Source: Burkholderia ubonensis
Lineage (GTDB): Bacteria > Pseudomonadota > Gammaproteobacteria > Burkholderiales > Burkholderiaceae
DNA length: 64,000 nucleotides
Direction: 5' to 3'
NCBI RefSeq assembly: GCF_902833085.1
Contig: NZ_CADFEB010000001.1
Coordinates: 124,001 to 188,000 of the forward strand
The notes below the pieces were generated by a model. That model was given only the letters and a program-made list of their open reading frames with translations, was not told the origin of the DNA and did not search any database. The position numbers and the translations under genes are program-made. Positions 62,421 through 64,000 of this stretch are shown piece by piece; position 1 is the stretch's first letter, and the number at the start of each line of letters is the position of its first letter.

Positions 62421-63395
62421 TCAGACCAGTTCCGGCGACTGCACGACGCTGATCTCGATGCCGACCGGCGTCGCGCCGGCCCCGGTCACCGGCTGCGCGT
62501 CGCGGGCGTCGAGGCCGGTCGCGATGCGCACGTAGCGCTCGTCCGGGCAGCGGTTCATGAACGGATCGAAGCCGACCCAGCCGAGCCCGTCGACATACGC
62601 TTCGGCCCATGCGTGGCCGGCGGGCTGCTGCATCGGCGCGGCCGCCTGCTGCTGCGCGCCGAGCGCCGGCCGCGGCATGCCCTGCGACTGCGACGCGTGC
62701 GACGCGCCGAGCGCCTGCTGCATCCCGTCACCGCTTTGCAGCGCAACGGCCTCTTCCTCGTGCGCGCCGCCGCCGTGCTGCTTCGCATCGGCGATGCGCT
62801 GCATCGCGCTGTCGGCCAGCACGTAGCCGGAGATGTAGCGGGCGGGGATCTTCAGCACCCGCGCCGCCGCGATGAACGCGTGCGCATGATCGCGGCTCGT
62901 GCCCTCGCCGCTTTGCAGCGCGGTTTCCGCGTCGACCGGCGTGTCCGGCGCATGCGGCGCATACGCGATGCGGCCGTGCACCTCGGTCATCAGCCAGTGC
63001 AGCGCATCGAGGCTGCGCTGCTCGATCGGCAGCGCGTCGGCCAGCGCGCGGACCGTGTCGCCCGCTTTCGTGAGCGCGGTCTCGCGCTCGAAGATCCACG
63101 GCGGCGCGTAGCCCTCGGTGTGGCCGAGGATGCCCGCGCGGTCCTGGGTCTCGACGACGCCCGCCGCGACGATCACGATCTCCGGCTTCTTGCCCTGGTC
63201 GTGCCGCACGAGGTCGGTGCGGTTGCCGAGCCCGTCGGCATAGGTGAGCGTCGGCTCGACGCCGTCGATCGTGACCTGCCACGCGCGCACCGTCTGGCCC
63301 GGCCCCGATTGCGGACGCAGCCGCAGCCGTTGCAGCACGTGGGTGACCTGATCGTCGAACTGATAACGCGAGATGTGTCGGATGGCGAGTCGCAT
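62421..63395 (-). CDS. Transglutaminase-like protein with Ser in place of catalytic Cys
   Basis: This 324-residue protein has the family N-terminal domain (MRLAIRHISRYQFDDQVTHV) and core, but the expected G-x-C-x-D-H-A-H segment reads GEGTSRDHAHAF, putting Ser167 at the nucleophile position. His261 (AGHAWAEAY) and Asp277 (GWVGFDPFM) are kept. A Gln/Ala/Met-rich insertion of about 60 residues (195-258) separates them. It may be a non-catalytic partner of the two intact paralogues, or use Ser. The ATG at 63395 opens the family-length protein; its start lies 8 bases after the alpha-E gene's stop, so they are co-transcribed. Confidence 0.85.
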   Translation of the reverse strand: MRLAIRHISRYQFDDQVTHVLQRLRLRPQSGPGQTVRAWQVTIDGVEPTLTYADGLGNRTDLVRHDQGKKPEIVIVAAGVVETQDRAGILGHTEGYAPPWIFERETALTKAGDTVRALADALPIEQRSLDALHWLMTEVHGRIAYAPHAPDTPVDAETALQSGEGTSRDHAHAFIAAARVLKIPARYISGYVLADSAMQRIADAKQHGGGAHEEEAVALQSGDGMQQALGASHASQSQGMPRPALGAQQQAAAPMQQPAGHAWAEAYVDGLGWVGFDPFMNRCPDERYVRIATGLDARDAQPVTGAGATPVGIEISVVQSPELV

Positions 63396-63403
63396 GGCAA
63401 GTC

Positions 63404-64000
63404 TCAGTCGAAGTTGTATGCCTGGGCGATTTCGAGCCCCAGGCTGTTGTTGCGGCCGATGAAGTCGGTCAGGAATTCGTGCAGGCCGCTCTTGAAGATC
63501 CGCTCGACGCTGGTGTCGGACAACATTTGCAGGATCTTCGTGGCGGTGTCGTGACACGGGTGCGTGACGCCGTAGTCCTTCGCGAGCAGGTTGAGGCTCG
63601 ACACGACGCGGCCGTAGCAATAGCGCAGCGAGCGCGGCATCCGGCCGTTGAGGATCAGGTAGTCGGCGATGTTCATCGGCTTGTACTGCACGTCGTAGAC
63701 CCAGCGGTACGAGCGGTGCGCGGCCACGCAGCGCAGGATCGTTTCCCACTGGTAGTTGTCGAGGATCGTGCCGACGTGCGAGACGGACGGCAGCAGCAGG
63801 TGGTACTTCACGTCGAGAATCCGCGCGGTGTTGTCGGCGCGCTCGACGAACGCGCCGATCTGCGCGAAATCGAAGATCTCGTTGCGCAGCATCGTGCTGT
63901 AGAAGCTGCCGAGGATCAGCGCGGTCTCGCGCTTCACCTGGTCGAGCACCGCCGGCAGTTCGCCCTCCGGCACCGGCTGCGCGAGCACGCGGCTGAGCGA
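63404..64000 (-). CDS. Alpha-E domain protein (partial, runs off the window)
   Basis: Only the last 198 or so codons are present; the start lies beyond the window end. Segments RETALILGSFYSTMLRNEIFDF, FVERADNTARILDVKYHLLL and CHDTATKILQMLSD (each conserved in part) identify the alpha-E (DUF403) family, all-helical proteins that accompany circularly permuted ATP-grasp enzymes. By analogy a separate ATP-grasp gene probably lies just outside the window, which would make this a second, unfused version of the 56-58.7 kb protein. Confidence 0.85.
   Translation of the reverse strand, partial: SLSRVLAQPVPEGELPAVLDQVKRETALILGSFYSTMLRNEIFDFAQIGAFVERADNTARILDVKYHLLLPSVSHVGTILDNYQWETILRCVAAHRSYRWVYDVQYKPMNIADYLILNGRMPRSLRYCYGRVVSSLNLLAKDYGVTHPCHDTATKILQMLSDTSVERIFKSGLHEFLTDFIGRNNSLGLEIAQAYNFD

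Noticed and set aside
58500..63554. A plus-strand open frame of 1684 codons opposite the transglutaminase/DUF2126 genes.
   Set aside because: It is antisense to genes with clear catalytic motifs, and its product is a low-complexity Arg/Ala/Val/Glu polymer typical of shadow frames in GC-rich DNA.

Overview
The window reads as a high-GC beta-proteobacterial chromosome, most likely Burkholderia (probably one of the secondary replicons of a Burkholderia cepacia-type genome). This is inferred from the extreme third-position G/C bias (visible as huge antisense shadow reading frames), from the gene families present (phasin, split YeeE/YedE pair with a BigR-like regulator, hydroxyproline catabolism, acetyl-CoA hydrolase/CoA-transferase) and from gene order. 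No rRNA, tRNA, CRISPR array, intact insertion sequence or replication origin was recognised. Two stretches (about 35.5-38.0 kb and 49.1-50.7 kb) have clearly lower GC and different codon use, and look horizontally acquired.

Layout. 0-7.6 kb: a SAM methyltransferase behind a MerR-type promoter palindrome, then a tightly overlapping four-gene MacB-like exporter operon (ATPase, permease, TolC-like channel, periplasmic adaptor) followed by two small proteins of unknown function, the first with a signal peptide, that could be its cargo. 7.9-10.7 kb: an exported metallophosphoesterase lipoprotein overlapping a di-haem cytochrome c peroxidase-like protein. 10.7-17.1 kb: a catalytically degenerate serine recombinase, a degenerate receiver protein, a giant CheB-CheR-PAS-histidine kinase-receiver fusion and a separate CheB esterase. 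17.5-19.7 kb: a phasin among small genes, the last of which sits directly behind a near-consensus LexA box. 19.7-21.3 kb: a MocR fragment and a BigR-like sulfur-sensing repressor with two YeeE/YedE half-transporters. 21.4-30.6 kb: a complete trans-4-hydroxy-L-proline catabolic locus in two divergent operons (three-subunit D-hydroxyproline dehydrogenase plus epimerase on the minus strand; deaminase, permease, ketoglutarate-semialdehyde dehydrogenase and an Ldh2-type reductase on the plus strand), with a 17-bp inverted repeat between them. 30.8-35.4 kb: cytochrome b561, two glycine-rich envelope proteins, a CapA-like protein, a DUF2905 protein and a PolX-N-domain/HhH protein. 35.7-37.6 kb: a two-gene ATPase + HNH nuclease defence module (Septu-like, ptuAB). 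38.1-39.8 kb: HAD hydrolase, MerR regulator, a 25-codon leader ORF and a DUF2938 membrane protein. 39.8-41.3 kb: acetyl-CoA hydrolase/CoA-transferase.

41.8-49.0 kb is the most interesting block: seven co-directional, mostly stop/start-overlapping genes that together encode a plausible phosphonolipid pathway. PEP mutase, phosphonopyruvate decarboxylase and an aminoethylphosphonate transaminase would make 2-aminoethylphosphonate; a cytidylyltransferase (plus a second nucleotidyltransferase domain fused to the PEP mutase) would activate it; a CDP-alcohol phosphatidyltransferase would transfer it to a lipid; a 2-oxoglutarate/Fe(II)-type oxygenase could hydroxylate the product; and a flippase-like membrane protein could move it. 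The operon ends in a clear terminator.

49.3-50.5 kb holds a solitary PLD-family nuclease-like protein in low-GC DNA. 50.8-55.0 kb has an exported protein, an acyltransferase-3 membrane protein, proline iminopeptidase and a membrane protein of unknown function. From 55.0 kb to the window edge is a minus-strand cluster of transglutaminase-like proteins, a circularly permuted ATP-grasp/alpha-E fusion, a transglutaminase/DUF2126 fusion and a separate alpha-E protein (cut by the window end), the type of gene set predicted to make or modify peptides; one of its three transglutaminase domains has Ser where the catalytic Cys is expected.
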